Assembly (NCBI GenBank): GCA_044448685.1
Contig: JBIOHC010000010.1
Location: 1-64,000 of the forward strand
From: Palsa-965 sp044448685
Lineage (GTDB): Bacteria; Bacteroidota; Bacteroidia; Palsa-965
DNA length: 64,000 nucleotides
Direction: 5' to 3'
Below, in pieces: positions 34,856 through 44,392 of this stretch. Under the pieces are notes generated by a model, which saw only the letters and a list, made by a program, of their open reading frames with translations, was not told where the DNA came from and did not search any database. Made by a program: the position numbers and the translations under genes. Positions within the stretch are counted from its first letter, which is position 1. Each line of letters begins with the position of its first letter.

Positions 34856-35422
34856 ATGAGAATATTAGTATTCGATAACTACGACAGCTTCACATACAAC
34901 CTTGTGCATTGCATAGAAAAGGTAAGTCCGCATAAAGTGGAGGTATTCAGGAATAACCGCATAAGTCTGGCCGAGATTGTTGTGTATGATAAGATTCTGC
35001 TCTCACCCGGGCCCGGGCTTCCTGCTGAGGCGGGAATATTGAAACAGGTAATTGAGACCTATGCCCCGTCAAAAAGTATTCTGGGTGTTTGTCTGGGTCA
35101 GCAGGCTATTGCCGAAGTATTCGGTGCCAGGCTGCGTAATCTTGACAAGGTTTATCACGGAGTGGCATCTGAAGTGGAGGTGTTACAGGACGATTTGCTG
35201 TTCCGCACGATCCCTTCCCGTTTTCAGGCCGGGCGTTATCATTCCTGGGTGGTCGATACACAGGGTTTTCCGGCTTCGCTGGAGGTGACAGTAAAAGATG
35301 AACAAGGGCTGATCATGGGACTGCGGCATAGGACCTATGATGTACGCGGTGTACAATTCCACCCTGAGAGTGTGTTGACAGAATTTGGGGAAACGATAAT
35401 TAAGAACTGGATTGAAAGTTAA
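34856..35422 (+). CDS. trpG: Anthranilate synthase component II (glutamine amidotransferase)
   Basis: A 188-residue class I amidotransferase with the triad Cys79 (LGVCLGQQAIAEVFG), His169 and Glu171 (VQFHPES). The oxyanion-strand LLSPGPGLP is present. It supplies ammonia to TrpE. It may also serve p-aminobenzoate synthesis if no PabA exists; unknown. It starts 16 bp after trpE. A palindromic repeat separates it from trpD. Confidence 0.95.
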   Translation: MRILVFDNYDSFTYNLVHCIEKVSPHKVEVFRNNRISLAEIVVYDKILLSPGPGLPAEAGILKQVIETYAPSKSILGVCLGQQAIAEVFGARLRNLDKVYHGVASEVEVLQDDLLFRTIPSRFQAGRYHSWVVDTQGFPASLEVTVKDEQGLIMGLRHRTYDVRGVQFHPESVLTEFGETIIKNWIES

Positions 35423-35430
35423 TGAACAGG

Positions 35431-35510
35431 TCTCGACTTCGTTCGACCTGACATAATAAAATGAGTCTTGAAATGTAACAATAATGTCATTTCGAGCGAA
35501 GCCGAGAAAT
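35431..35510. repeat. Palindromic element inside the trp operon, trpG-trpD gap
   Basis: The left arm CTCGACTTCGTTCGACCTGA and the right arm TGTCATTTCGAGCGAAGC plus CGAG form an imperfect inverted repeat (about 19 of 23 matches). It is the GAGCGAAGCCGAG variant of the dispersed family and closely resembles the one at 52350. Its right end supplies the ATG at 35509, which would add six codons to trpD; the ATG at 35527 is the better start. Confidence 0.85.
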
Positions 35511-35526
35511 GAAAACAGAAAACGCC

Positions 35527-36525
35527 ATGAAGGAATTATTGACCCGTTTAATGGAGCATAAAAGCCTGGATAAGGAGGAAGCCGGTGAAGCCTTGAGGCG
35601 TATCACTGCAGGGGCTTGTAACCCGAGTCAGCTGGCAGCATTCCTTACGGTATTTATGATGCGTCCTATCACCGTTGAAGAGCTACGGGGTTTCCGGGAT
35701 GCATTGCTGGATCTGTGTCTGAAGGTGGATCTTGGAGGGATGGATACGATAGACCTTTGTGGAACAGGAGGGGATGGAAAGAATACATTCAATATCTCCA
35801 CCATATCCAGTTTGGTGGTGGCAGGAGCAGGTATCCCTGTAGCCAAACATGGCAATTACGGGGTTTCTTCGGTAAGCGGTTCTTCCAATGTGATGGAATA
35901 CCTGGGCTACCGTTTCACAAACAATGTTGATGAATTAAAGAAACAGATGGATACCTGCGGAATCTGTTTTATGCATGCCCCTTTGTTTCACCCGGCAATG
36001 AAGACGGTGGCATCGGCCCGTAAAGAGTTAGGCATGAAAACATTTTTCAATATGCTGGGCCCCCTGGTCAATCCTTCTTTTCCCAAATACCAGCTCACCG
36101 GAGTGTTCAGCCTGGAGCTGATGCGTCTGTATCATTATCTGCTTGAAAACAGTGGCAGGCAATTCACGCTGGTGCATTCCCTCGACGGATATGATGAACT
36201 AAGCCTTACAGGAGGTTTCAGACTTGTATCGAACAGGCAGGAACAAAGTCTTACACCCGAACACATTGGTCTCAGACGTTGCCTGCCAGCAGAACTTACC
36301 GGTGGGGATACAATAGAGGATTCGGCAAAAATATTCACGGCTGTTCTTCAGGGGAAAGGAACACAGGTACAGCAGGATGTTGTGTGTGCCAATGCAGCCC
36401 TTGCCATTCACTGTGTCTGTCCGGAACAAAGTATGGATTCGGCTTTGGCCCGGGCGAGGGAGTCACTGGAATCAAAAAAAGCATTGTCCATTTTCAAAAA
36501 ACTCATCAGCCATGAATATGCTTGA
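35527..36525 (+). CDS. trpD: Anthranilate phosphoribosyltransferase
   Basis: A 332-residue protein from ATG 35527 (MKELLTRLMEHKSLDKEEA, the normal family start). It has DLCGTGGDGKNTFNIST for the PRPP pyrophosphate site, AKHGNYGVSSVSGSSN, FMHAPLFHPAMK and FNMLGPLVNP. It attaches phosphoribose to anthranilate. Its end overlaps the trpC start by 14 bp. Confidence 0.96.
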   Translation: MKELLTRLMEHKSLDKEEAGEALRRITAGACNPSQLAAFLTVFMMRPITVEELRGFRDALLDLCLKVDLGGMDTIDLCGTGGDGKNTFNISTISSLVVAGAGIPVAKHGNYGVSSVSGSSNVMEYLGYRFTNNVDELKKQMDTCGICFMHAPLFHPAMKTVASARKELGMKTFFNMLGPLVNPSFPKYQLTGVFSLELMRLYHYLLENSGRQFTLVHSLDGYDELSLTGGFRLVSNRQEQSLTPEHIGLRRCLPAELTGGDTIEDSAKIFTAVLQGKGTQVQQDVVCANAALAIHCVCPEQSMDSALARARESLESKKALSIFKKLISHEYA

Positions 36526-37327
36526 CAAAATAATACAGCACAAACAAAAGGAAGTACAGGAACGCAAGGCCTTGTATCCTGTAAAGCTGCTGGAGCAAAG
36601 CGTTTATTTCCAGTCTCCCTGTGTCTCCTTCCGCAAATACCTGCTCCGGGATGATAAGCAGGGGATTATTGCCGAGATCAAACGCAAATCTCCTTCCAAA
36701 GGTGTGATCAATAAATATGTATCCATAGAGCGCACTTCTATCGGTTATATGATGGCCGGAGCCAGCGCCCTGAGCATTCTGACGGATACGGAATTTTTCG
36801 GAGGAAAGAATGAAGACCTCAGTACAGCCCGTAAGTATAATTACTGTCCTATCCTGCGCAAAGATTTTATGATTGATGAATACCAGGTGGTGGAAGCCAA
36901 AGCCATAGGCGCTGATGTGATCCTGCTCCTGGCCAATGTTCTTTCTCCTTCCAGAGTCAGGGAGCTGGCATCCCTGGCCAGGTCTTTCGGTATGGAAGTC
37001 CTGCTTGAGGTAAGAGAGGCTGAAGAACTCGGCTCCGTGAATGAGTTTGTTGATGCCGTTGGTGTCAATAACCGCAATCTGAAAGATTTTACAGTCGATA
37101 TACGGCAAAGCCTGAAGCTTGCTGCCGGCATTCCAAAGGAATTTGTGAAGGTGAGTGAGAGCGGGCTGGCATCTGCTTCGGTTATACACGAGCTGCGTCA
37201 GGAAGGGTACAGGGGTTTTCTGATCGGGGAGAGCTTTATGCGTCATGGACATCCGGAGCAGGCCTGTGCAGCACTCATTCGGGAACTCAATGAAATGCAA
37301 ACGGTGAAAAACGCAATTGCGGTATGA
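36512..37327 (+). CDS. trpC: Indole-3-glycerol phosphate synthase
   Basis: A 271-residue TIM-barrel from ATG 36512 (MNMLDKIIQHKQKEVQERK); an earlier in-frame start at 36377 lies inside trpD and is rejected. Motifs IIAEIKRKSPSKG with the catalytic Lys, ILTDTEFFGG, LRKDFMIDEYQ, VGVNNRNLKDF and VSESGL are all present. It closes the indole ring from CdRP. It is a separate protein here, not fused to TrpF. It overlaps trpF by 4 bp (ATGA). Confidence 0.97.
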   Translation: MNMLDKIIQHKQKEVQERKALYPVKLLEQSVYFQSPCVSFRKYLLRDDKQGIIAEIKRKSPSKGVINKYVSIERTSIGYMMAGASALSILTDTEFFGGKNEDLSTARKYNYCPILRKDFMIDEYQVVEAKAIGADVILLLANVLSPSRVRELASLARSFGMEVLLEVREAEELGSVNEFVDAVGVNNRNLKDFTVDIRQSLKLAAGIPKEFVKVSESGLASASVIHELRQEGYRGFLIGESFMRHGHPEQACAALIRELNEMQTVKNAIAV

Positions 37328-37965
37328 AAAATCTGAAGATTAAAATATGCGGGATGAAAGATCCCCTCAATATTCATGAAATAGCCGGGTTAGGTCCGGA
37401 CTATATGGGCTTTATATTTTATCCCCCTTCGGTCCGCTTTGTGGGTGATGATTTTGATCCGCGTGATCTGGAGGATCTGCCGGTATCGGTAATAAAGACA
37501 GGGGTGTTTGTGAATCAGGGACTGGAGGAGATAAGAGGTGCCGTTAAGCGTTATAAGCTGGATATGGTACAACTTCACGGAACAGAAAGTCCGGCTTACT
37601 GCTCTTTGCTGAGAGAAGATATTCCTGTAATGAAAGCTTTCGGAATAGATGAACAGTTCGATTTTAATAAGCTTAATGTCTATTCACTGAGCTGTGATTA
37701 TTTTCTGTTTGATACACAAACAGGAGGACATGGAGGGAGCGGAAAAAAATTCGACTGGAATCTGCTGAGCCGTTACCAGGGCGCTCTTCCTTTCTTTCTG
37801 AGCGGAGGTATCTCGCTTTCGGATATTCCATCCCTTGCCGGGCTGACGGAACAATACCCTATGCTGTATGGTATAGATCTGAACAGCCGGTTTGAAACAG
37901 AGCCGGGAAAAAAAGATGTCGCAGTGCTGACACAAATGTTCAATACAACAAAACTGAACAAATGA
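37324..37965 (+). CDS. trpF: Phosphoribosylanthranilate isomerase
   Basis: A 213-residue TIM-barrel with KIKICGMKDP (catalytic Cys8 in ICGM), MGFIFYPPSVRF, DMVQLHGTES, FDTQTGGHGGSGKKFDW and FFLSGGIS. It performs the Amadori rearrangement of PRA. ATGA overlaps at both ends tie it to trpC and trpB translation. Confidence 0.96.
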   Translation: MKNLKIKICGMKDPLNIHEIAGLGPDYMGFIFYPPSVRFVGDDFDPRDLEDLPVSVIKTGVFVNQGLEEIRGAVKRYKLDMVQLHGTESPAYCSLLREDIPVMKAFGIDEQFDFNKLNVYSLSCDYFLFDTQTGGHGGSGKKFDWNLLSRYQGALPFFLSGGISLSDIPSLAGLTEQYPMLYGIDLNSRFETEPGKKDVAVLTQMFNTTKLNK

Positions 37966-39155
37966 AAAAAATAAAAGAATTGTATCAGGTAAACGAAAAA
38001 GGCTATTACGGAAATTTCGGAGGAGCCTATATTCCTGAAATGCTCTATCCCAATGTAGAAGAGCTGAGGGAGAACTATCTTCTCATCATGCAGGATCCTG
38101 CTTTCAAAAAGGAATTCAATACCCTTTTGCGTGATTATGTAGGCCGTCCTTCCCCGCTTTATTTTGCTTCCCGCCTTTCTGAGCACTATGGGCGGAAGAT
38201 TTATCTGAAGCGTGAAGATCTGAATCATACCGGAGCACATAAAATCAACAATACCCTTGGGCAGATATTGCTTGCAATAAGACTGGGCAAGAAACGTATC
38301 ATTGCCGAAACCGGGGCCGGTCAGCATGGGGTGGCAACAGCCACCGTCTGTGCCCTGATGGGTATGGATTGTACCGTATTTATGGGAGAGGTGGATATAG
38401 AACGCCAGGCTCCGAATGTAGCCCGTATGAAACTCCTGGGTGCCGAAGTGGTGCCAGCCACCTGTGGCAGCCGCACACTGAAAGATGCCACTAACGAAGC
38501 TATTCGCTGCTGGATCAACAACCCTGTTGATACCCATTATATTATTGGTTCTGTAGTAGGTCCTCATCCATTTCCGGATATGGTGGCCCGTTTTCAGAGT
38601 GTAATCAGTGAAGAGATCCGGATACAGCTTAAAGAGAAGACAGGAGTGCCAAATCCTGCTGTTGTCATAGCCTGTGTAGGAGGGGGCAGCAATGCCGCGG
38701 GAGCATTTTATCATTTCCTGGATGAGCCTTCCGTACGCCTGGTCGCTGTGGAAGCCGGAGGCAAAGGAATTCATTCCGGTCATTCGGCTGCTACCATGGT
38801 ATTGGGTAAACCCGGTATCATTCATGGAAGCAAGACTATGCTGATGCAAAGTGAAGACGGACAGATCACCGAGCCTTACAGTATTTCAGCGGGCCTTGAT
38901 TACCCCGGTGTAGGTCCTGTTCATGCCCATCTGTTCGAAACAGGAAGGGCTGAATTTGTTTCAGTCACCGATGAAGAAGCCCTTGAAGCAGCTTATCAGC
39001 TCTGCCGCCTCGAAGGCATCATCCCTGCCCTGGAAAGCGCCCATGCACTGGCACACCTGAACAAGATACAGACAAGTGCTGAAGATGTCATAGTCGTTAA
39101 CCTGAGCGGTAGAGGAGATAAAGACCTTGCCGCCTATATAAAACACAAACCATGA
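37962..39155 (+). CDS. trpB: Tryptophan synthase beta chain
   Basis: A 397-residue TrpB1-type enzyme with the PLP lysine Lys94 in LNHTGAHKINN, GAGQHGVATA, CVGGGSNAAG for phosphate binding and a C-terminal NLSGRGDKD. It condenses indole with serine. ATGA overlap with trpF upstream and trpA downstream; the alpha-beta complex partner is adjacent. Confidence 0.99.
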   Translation: MKKIKELYQVNEKGYYGNFGGAYIPEMLYPNVEELRENYLLIMQDPAFKKEFNTLLRDYVGRPSPLYFASRLSEHYGRKIYLKREDLNHTGAHKINNTLGQILLAIRLGKKRIIAETGAGQHGVATATVCALMGMDCTVFMGEVDIERQAPNVARMKLLGAEVVPATCGSRTLKDATNEAIRCWINNPVDTHYIIGSVVGPHPFPDMVARFQSVISEEIRIQLKEKTGVPNPAVVIACVGGGSNAAGAFYHFLDEPSVRLVAVEAGGKGIHSGHSAATMVLGKPGIIHGSKTMLMQSEDGQITEPYSISAGLDYPGVGPVHAHLFETGRAEFVSVTDEEALEAAYQLCRLEGIIPALESAHALAHLNKIQTSAEDVIVVNLSGRGDKDLAAYIKHKP

Positions 39156-39955
39156 ACCGTATAGAAGAACTTTTTAAGCGGAAGAAAAATATTCTGTCCG
39201 TTTATTTCAGCGCCGGGTATCCATCCCTTCAGGATTCCACACGCCTTATAAAAGCACTTGCAGCAGCAGGTGCCGATATGCTTGAAATCGGTATTCCCTT
39301 TTCCGATCCTCTGGCCGATGGACCTGTCATACAACACAGCAGCGAAGTGGCATTGGAAAACGGAATGTCGGTACGTATCCTTTTTCAGCAACTCAGAGCC
39401 TTTTCTCCCCACAGGCCTAAAGACCTGCCACTGATTTTGATGGGCTATCTGAATCCTGTACTTCAATACGGTGTGGAAAATTTCTGCCGCGAAGCCAAAG
39501 CCTGCGGTATAGACGGACTCATCATTCCCGACCTCCCGATACATGAATATCTGGAATCCTATCGGCCCTTGTTCGAAAAATACGGACTGATCAATATCTT
39601 CCTCATCACACCTCAGACTTCGGAACAAAGGATACGCATGATAGATGAGCATTCCAAAGGATTTATCTACCTCGTCTCGGCATCCAGCACCACGGGAGTG
39701 AAAGGAGAAATCAGTACAGAGCAGGAAACTTATTTCAAGCGAATACGGGATATGAAACTCCATACATTGCTGCTCATTGGTTTCGGTATTTCCGATGGAG
39801 CAGCTTTTTCAAAAGTCTGTGAATATGCCAGCGGAGCTATTGTAGGTAGCGCATTTGTAAAAGCTGTTTCCAACACTGCCACCCTGGAGCAGGATGTGAA
39901 TGCATTTGCTTCCCATATGGGATTAATCCTTTCTGAAAAACAAAAAGCCGTATGA
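39152..39955 (+). CDS. trpA: Tryptophan synthase alpha chain
   Basis: A 267-residue TIM-barrel with catalytic Glu45 and Asp56 in MLEIGIPFSDPLADGP, plus IIPDLPIHE, FLITPQTS, YLVSASSTTGVKG and GFGISDGAAF. It releases indole from indole-3-glycerol phosphate for TrpB. It overlaps the DAHP synthase gene by 4 bp. Confidence 0.98.
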   Translation: MNRIEELFKRKKNILSVYFSAGYPSLQDSTRLIKALAAAGADMLEIGIPFSDPLADGPVIQHSSEVALENGMSVRILFQQLRAFSPHRPKDLPLILMGYLNPVLQYGVENFCREAKACGIDGLIIPDLPIHEYLESYRPLFEKYGLINIFLITPQTSEQRIRMIDEHSKGFIYLVSASSTTGVKGEISTEQETYFKRIRDMKLHTLLLIGFGISDGAAFSKVCEYASGAIVGSAFVKAVSNTATLEQDVNAFASHMGLILSEKQKAV

Positions 39956-40974
39956 TTATACATCTGGAAAAAAATATTCAGGCAGGAGAGAAAGCCATAA
40001 TACTTCAACACCTGGGACAGGCCGGCTATCAGAGTACGGAAGTAAAGACCCAGCACGGACTTTATCTGGTCTGCATAGGAAAGAAGGAATTCGATATACG
40101 CCGCTTCGGGTCTCTTGCAGGGGTGAAGGATGTACACCGGGTATCAGACAGCTATAAACTTGTTTCCCGCAAATGGAAAGTAGGGGAGAGCCCGGTTGAT
40201 CTGGGTGAGGGGCTTCTGATAGGAGGCGGAAATTTTACCATCATGGCCGGGCCATGCAGTATTGAGAGTGAGGAACAGGTTACAAAGGTGGCGGAGCATC
40301 TGGCTTCGAACGGAGTAAGGATTATGAGAGGAGGAGTTTTCAAGCCCCGCAGCTCCCCTTATGCATTCCGGGGTATGGGTCTGGAAGGGTTGAGGATGTT
40401 CAATCGTATCTGCCGTGCACATGGAATAAGGATCGTCACCGAAGTGATGCAGGTATCGCAGATAGCGGAGATGTACGACTATGTGGATGTATTCCAGGTC
40501 GGGGCGCGCAATTCACAGAATTTTAACCTGCTTGATGAGCTTGGGCGTATTGATAAACCTGTACTCATCAAACGAGGTATGAGTGGAACCATTGATGAAC
40601 TGCTTCAAAGTGCTGAATATGTATTCAGCGGAGGCAATGAAAAACTGATGCTTTGTGAGCGGGGCATACGCAGCTATGAAACAGCCTACCGGAATACATT
40701 TGATATCAATGCCATAGCAGTACTCAAGGAAAAGACCCATCTTCCGGTTATTGCTGATCCATCACACGGTATTGGTCTCCGTGAACATGTAACAGCCGTT
40801 GCGCTGGCCGCTGCGGCTGCCGGAGCCGACGGACTGATTTACGAAGTGCATGAAAAACCGGAAGAAGCGCTGAGTGATGCTTCCCAAACACTTAATTTTA
40901 CGGAATCAGCAGCGTTGATTGCGAAGGCAAGGAAATTGCGGGAATACCTTCAGGAGCCTGTTTCCCTTATCTGA
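39952..40974 (+). CDS. aroF: 3-deoxy-7-phosphoheptulonate synthase, type I-beta with N-terminal regulatory domain
   Basis: A 340-residue DAHP synthase. The first 75 residues form a ferredoxin-like regulatory domain (MIIHLEKNIQAGEKAIILQH split here), as in the Thermotoga enzyme where it mediates Tyr/Phe inhibition. The KDO8PS-like barrel follows: FTIMAGPCSIES, RIMRGGVFKPRSSPYAFRG, QVGARNSQNF, PVLIKRG, IADPSHGIG. It joins PEP and erythrose-4-phosphate, the entry to the shikimate pathway. Placement as the eighth gene of the trp operon couples precursor entry to Trp need. No chorismate mutase fusion is seen. Confidence 0.95.
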   Translation: MIIHLEKNIQAGEKAIILQHLGQAGYQSTEVKTQHGLYLVCIGKKEFDIRRFGSLAGVKDVHRVSDSYKLVSRKWKVGESPVDLGEGLLIGGGNFTIMAGPCSIESEEQVTKVAEHLASNGVRIMRGGVFKPRSSPYAFRGMGLEGLRMFNRICRAHGIRIVTEVMQVSQIAEMYDYVDVFQVGARNSQNFNLLDELGRIDKPVLIKRGMSGTIDELLQSAEYVFSGGNEKLMLCERGIRSYETAYRNTFDINAIAVLKEKTHLPVIADPSHGIGLREHVTAVALAAAAAGADGLIYEVHEKPEEALSDASQTLNFTESAALIAKARKLREYLQEPVSLI

Positions 40975-41068
40975 TTTCCAGTAGCTTACGAGGTGATAAC
41001 AAAACAAGTTAATTTGATTACCTTGTACCTTCGTTATCACACACAACACACATCTAATACATACAGGA

Positions 41069-44000
41069 ATGAAAAAATCACTACTCCCATTCATGCTGGG
41101 CCTGGTTTTCATGAGCTTTCAGTTAAACGCTCAGGACTGGGTTCAGATGATGCAGGATCCGAATGTCAATTTCTATGATGTTCAGAAAGCTTTCAATAAA
41201 TACTGGGCTAAGGAAGAGCGGAATGCATCCCTTCGCCGCCTTGTAGGAGGAAAAGAAAGCCAGAGTGCGGAAGAGAATTACGAGAAATATAAACGCTGGG
41301 AATATTTTACCGAGCAGCGTGTATACCCAAGCGGTGACCGCTCCCTGATCCGTAAAGGAGCACAGGAAATTCAGGATCACTTTGTCACTTCATCAAAAAG
41401 GAGTCCTTCTTCTATAACTATGGCAGGTAACTGGTCCCTGCTGGGGCCTACTACCCAGATCTCGGCCGGCGGAGGTGCAGGCAGGGTCAATGTAGTTCGC
41501 TTCGATCCTTCCAACCCCAGTACAATATATGCCGGAGCTCCTTCAGGAGGATTATGGAAATCAACCAACAATGGCCTTACATGGACCACCAATACTGACC
41601 GTCTCAGCGTACTGGGTATTTCCGATATTGCTGTTGATCCTACTAATCCGAATACTATTTATGTGGCCACGGGAGACTGTGACGCGGGTGATTCTTACTC
41701 CATAGGTGTGCTTAAATCAACCGACGGCGGGCTGACCTGGAATGCCACCGGATTAAGTTTCAATATTGTTGATACACGTAAGACATTCTGTCTTATCATC
41801 AATCCTAAAAACCACCTGGAGCTTTTTGCCGGTACCGGCAATGGGATTTTCAAAACAATGGACGGAGGAGTGAGCTGGGCCAAGACCCTGGGTGCACCTG
41901 CACGGGATATTAAATTCAAACCCAATGATACCACGGTTGTATATGCGATCTCGGCCGGATCATTTTACCGGTCAACCAATACGGGTAACAGCTTTACTCC
42001 TGTTGCAACCGGTTTGCCTGCAGCAAGTGCTGTAAGCCGCCTTGCCATAGCTGTAACACCGGCCGATAATACCTATATCTATATCCTGGCTTCCAACGCA
42101 ACCAGCTTTAACTACAATGGTGTTTACCAAAGTACAGACCAGGGACTCACCTTTACCAAGAAATCTTCAAGCCCTAACCTGCTTGGATTTAATCAGAATG
42201 GAAGTGATACAGGAGGACAGGGATGGTATACACTTACCATTGCCGCATCTCCTACCAACAAGAGTGAAATCATAACAGGAGGGGTGAATGTATGGCGCTC
42301 TGTAAATGCCGGCGTAAGCTGGTCTGTTAATTCAAGCTGGACAGGCTGGGGCGGTCCATATGTACATGCAGATATTCATTGCCTTACCTACCTGCCCGGA
42401 AGCGGCACGACTTATTTTGCAGGCTGCGACGGAGGATTGTTCAAGACAGCCAATAGCGGAAGCGCCTGGACAGACCTTAGCAACGGCTTGCAGATAGGAG
42501 AGATGTACCGCCTGGGTTGTTCACAGTCTAATCCCAATATGGTTGTACAGGGCTGGCAGGATAATGGTACAAGCCAGTATCTGTCCACTGCTACTCCGGT
42601 ATGGAGCCAGGTATTGGGTGGTGACGGGATGGAGTGCTTCATAGACTATTCCAATGCCAATATAGCGTATGGGGAACAATACAACGGCAGTCTGAACAGG
42701 ACCACAAATAACTGGGGAAGCTCAACCAGTATCAACAATAATATTACTGGTACAGGAGCCTGGGTCACACCATGGTGTCAGGATCCTGTTACACCGGCAA
42801 CCATTTATGCAGGTTTCCAGGAAGTCTGGAAATCGACCAGCAGGGGTAATTCGTGGACAGCCATTTCTGCTTTCGGAGGTAACAGCATGACTGTACTGGC
42901 AGTGGCCAAATCCAATCCACAATATATCTATGCCGGCGGGCCCAGCAATTTATTCGCAACGGCGAATGGTGGCACAACCTGGACTAACCTTACCACCAAA
43001 CTTCCGGGAACAGGAACGATCACCCATGTGGATATTTCAACCATCGATCCTAAAGTTATCTGGATCACCTATTCAGGGTATACAGCCAATTCAAAGATTT
43101 TCAAATCAAAAGATGCGGGAATTACCTGGACCAACCTGAGTACCGGTCTGCCTAATATCCCTGCTAACTGTTCCATCTACCAGCCCGGAACAGCTGATGG
43201 CTTATATGTAGGTACGGATGTAGGTGTTTATTATACCGATACGGTTATCGGAAACTGGGTGTTCTATTCAGCCGGATTACCGAATGTGGTTGTTGATGAG
43301 CTTGAAATTGTTTACAGCGCCAAGAAGCTGCGTGCAGCAACTTACGGCCGGGGTTTGTGGGAAACAGGTCTGTATGATCCAACCTCCACACTTCCTTTGG
43401 CCAACTTCAAGGCCAATGTGAATATGGTTTGTCCGGGCGATTCCATTCAGTTTACCGATATGAGTACCAACAATCCGACTTCCTGGAACTGGTATTTTGC
43501 CAACGGAACGCCTAATTCATCAACAGCACAAAACCCGGTTATACATTACAATGCTCAGGGAACCTATAACCTCGTAAAGCTCACTGCAACTAATGCCAAC
43601 GGAAGTGATTCGGTAACCAGGTATGCCTATATCGGAGTCAGTCCTATGGCTACACCAATCATCACACTTTCAGGTAAGGATACGATTTGTGCAGGCGGGG
43701 CCCTGGTTCTGGCTTCCAGTTTCGGAACAAGCTATTCATGGAGTCCGGGAGGAAGCACCAACGGGTCTATCGCTCCTTCTTCTTCCGGATCTTATATCGT
43801 TACCGTTACAGATGCCTATGGTTGTAAGGCCAGCTCTCTTCCAAAGAGTGTGGTGATCAATCCTGTTCCGAACCCTATCATTACACAGCATGGTGATACC
43901 CTGTTCTCAAGTATTTCCAGCGGTAATCAATGGTATCTGGGTTCTACAGCCATTGCAGGGGCTACCGGATCGTATGTTGTGATGAATGGAACGGGAGCTT

Positions 44001-44329
44001 ATTCCGTACATGTTACCGATGCCAATGGTTGCAAAGGAACATCCAATATCATTCTGGGTATAAATGAAAACAGTCCGCTTGAAAATGCAATGAGCGTATA
44101 CCCGAATCCGAACAACGGATTGTTTACACTCAGCCTTACCCTTAATGATCATGCAGAATATCTGCTTCGTATTACAGATGTTGCCGGCCGTATGGTGTAT
44201 GAGGAAAAGCTGGTTGTAAACGGACCCCTGGAACATGCCATCGATTTAAATACATTCGGAAAAGGCATGTATCTGCTTGAACTGAGTGGTCTTAAAGGCC
44301 GTGCGGTTAAGAAACTAATTGTTGATTAA
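41069..44329 (+). CDS. T9SS type A cargo with sortilin/Asp-box propeller, PKD and CTD
   Basis: A 1086-residue protein with a signal peptide (MKKSLLPFMLGLVFMSFQLNAQ). Residues about 110-750 carry about ten Asp-box/BNR repeats (KSTNNGLTW, KSTDGGLTW, KTMDGGVSW, QSTDQGLTF, KSTSRGNSW, ATANGGTTW, KSKDAGITW), which form VPS10/sortilin-like beta-propellers. A PKD domain (PTSWNWYFANG), an Ig-like module and a type A CTD (SVYPNPNNGLFTL, YLLRITDVAGRMV, GKGMYLLEL, KKLIVD) end it. It is exported by T9SS and attached to the surface or released; glycan or protein binding is inferred. An 8-bp inverted repeat, GTGATAAC/GTTATCAC (40993-41000, 41033-41040), flanks its weak promoter. Confidence 0.93.
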   Translation: MKKSLLPFMLGLVFMSFQLNAQDWVQMMQDPNVNFYDVQKAFNKYWAKEERNASLRRLVGGKESQSAEENYEKYKRWEYFTEQRVYPSGDRSLIRKGAQEIQDHFVTSSKRSPSSITMAGNWSLLGPTTQISAGGGAGRVNVVRFDPSNPSTIYAGAPSGGLWKSTNNGLTWTTNTDRLSVLGISDIAVDPTNPNTIYVATGDCDAGDSYSIGVLKSTDGGLTWNATGLSFNIVDTRKTFCLIINPKNHLELFAGTGNGIFKTMDGGVSWAKTLGAPARDIKFKPNDTTVVYAISAGSFYRSTNTGNSFTPVATGLPAASAVSRLAIAVTPADNTYIYILASNATSFNYNGVYQSTDQGLTFTKKSSSPNLLGFNQNGSDTGGQGWYTLTIAASPTNKSEIITGGVNVWRSVNAGVSWSVNSSWTGWGGPYVHADIHCLTYLPGSGTTYFAGCDGGLFKTANSGSAWTDLSNGLQIGEMYRLGCSQSNPNMVVQGWQDNGTSQYLSTATPVWSQVLGGDGMECFIDYSNANIAYGEQYNGSLNRTTNNWGSSTSINNNITGTGAWVTPWCQDPVTPATIYAGFQEVWKSTSRGNSWTAISAFGGNSMTVLAVAKSNPQYIYAGGPSNLFATANGGTTWTNLTTKLPGTGTITHVDISTIDPKVIWITYSGYTANSKIFKSKDAGITWTNLSTGLPNIPANCSIYQPGTADGLYVGTDVGVYYTDTVIGNWVFYSAGLPNVVVDELEIVYSAKKLRAATYGRGLWETGLYDPTSTLPLANFKANVNMVCPGDSIQFTDMSTNNPTSWNWYFANGTPNSSTAQNPVIHYNAQGTYNLVKLTATNANGSDSVTRYAYIGVSPMATPIITLSGKDTICAGGALVLASSFGTSYSWSPGGSTNGSIAPSSSGSYIVTVTDAYGCKASSLPKSVVINPVPNPIITQHGDTLFSSISSGNQWYLGSTAIAGATGSYVVMNGTGAYSVHVTDANGCKGTSNIILGINENSPLENAMSVYPNPNNGLFTLSLTLNDHAEYLLRITDVAGRMVYEEKLVVNGPLEHAIDLNTFGKGMYLLELSGLKGRAVKKLIVD

Positions 44330-44351
44330 CTTTGTGTTTGAACGTTGAACG

Positions 44352-44377
44352 GGGCGGCTCAAAGGCCGCCCTTTTTT
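44352..44377 (+). terminator. Intrinsic terminator of the Asp-box cargo gene
   Basis: Perfect 7-bp stem GGGCGGC/GCCGCCC (44352-44358 with 44365-44371) followed by six T, 15 bp before the next ATG. Confidence 0.92.
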
Positions 44378-44392
44378 ATAATACCTAAAAAC

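Noticed and set aside
36377..36511. Longer trpC start
   Set aside because: The extension lies inside trpD in another frame, and TrpC proteins start with MNMLDKI-like sequence.
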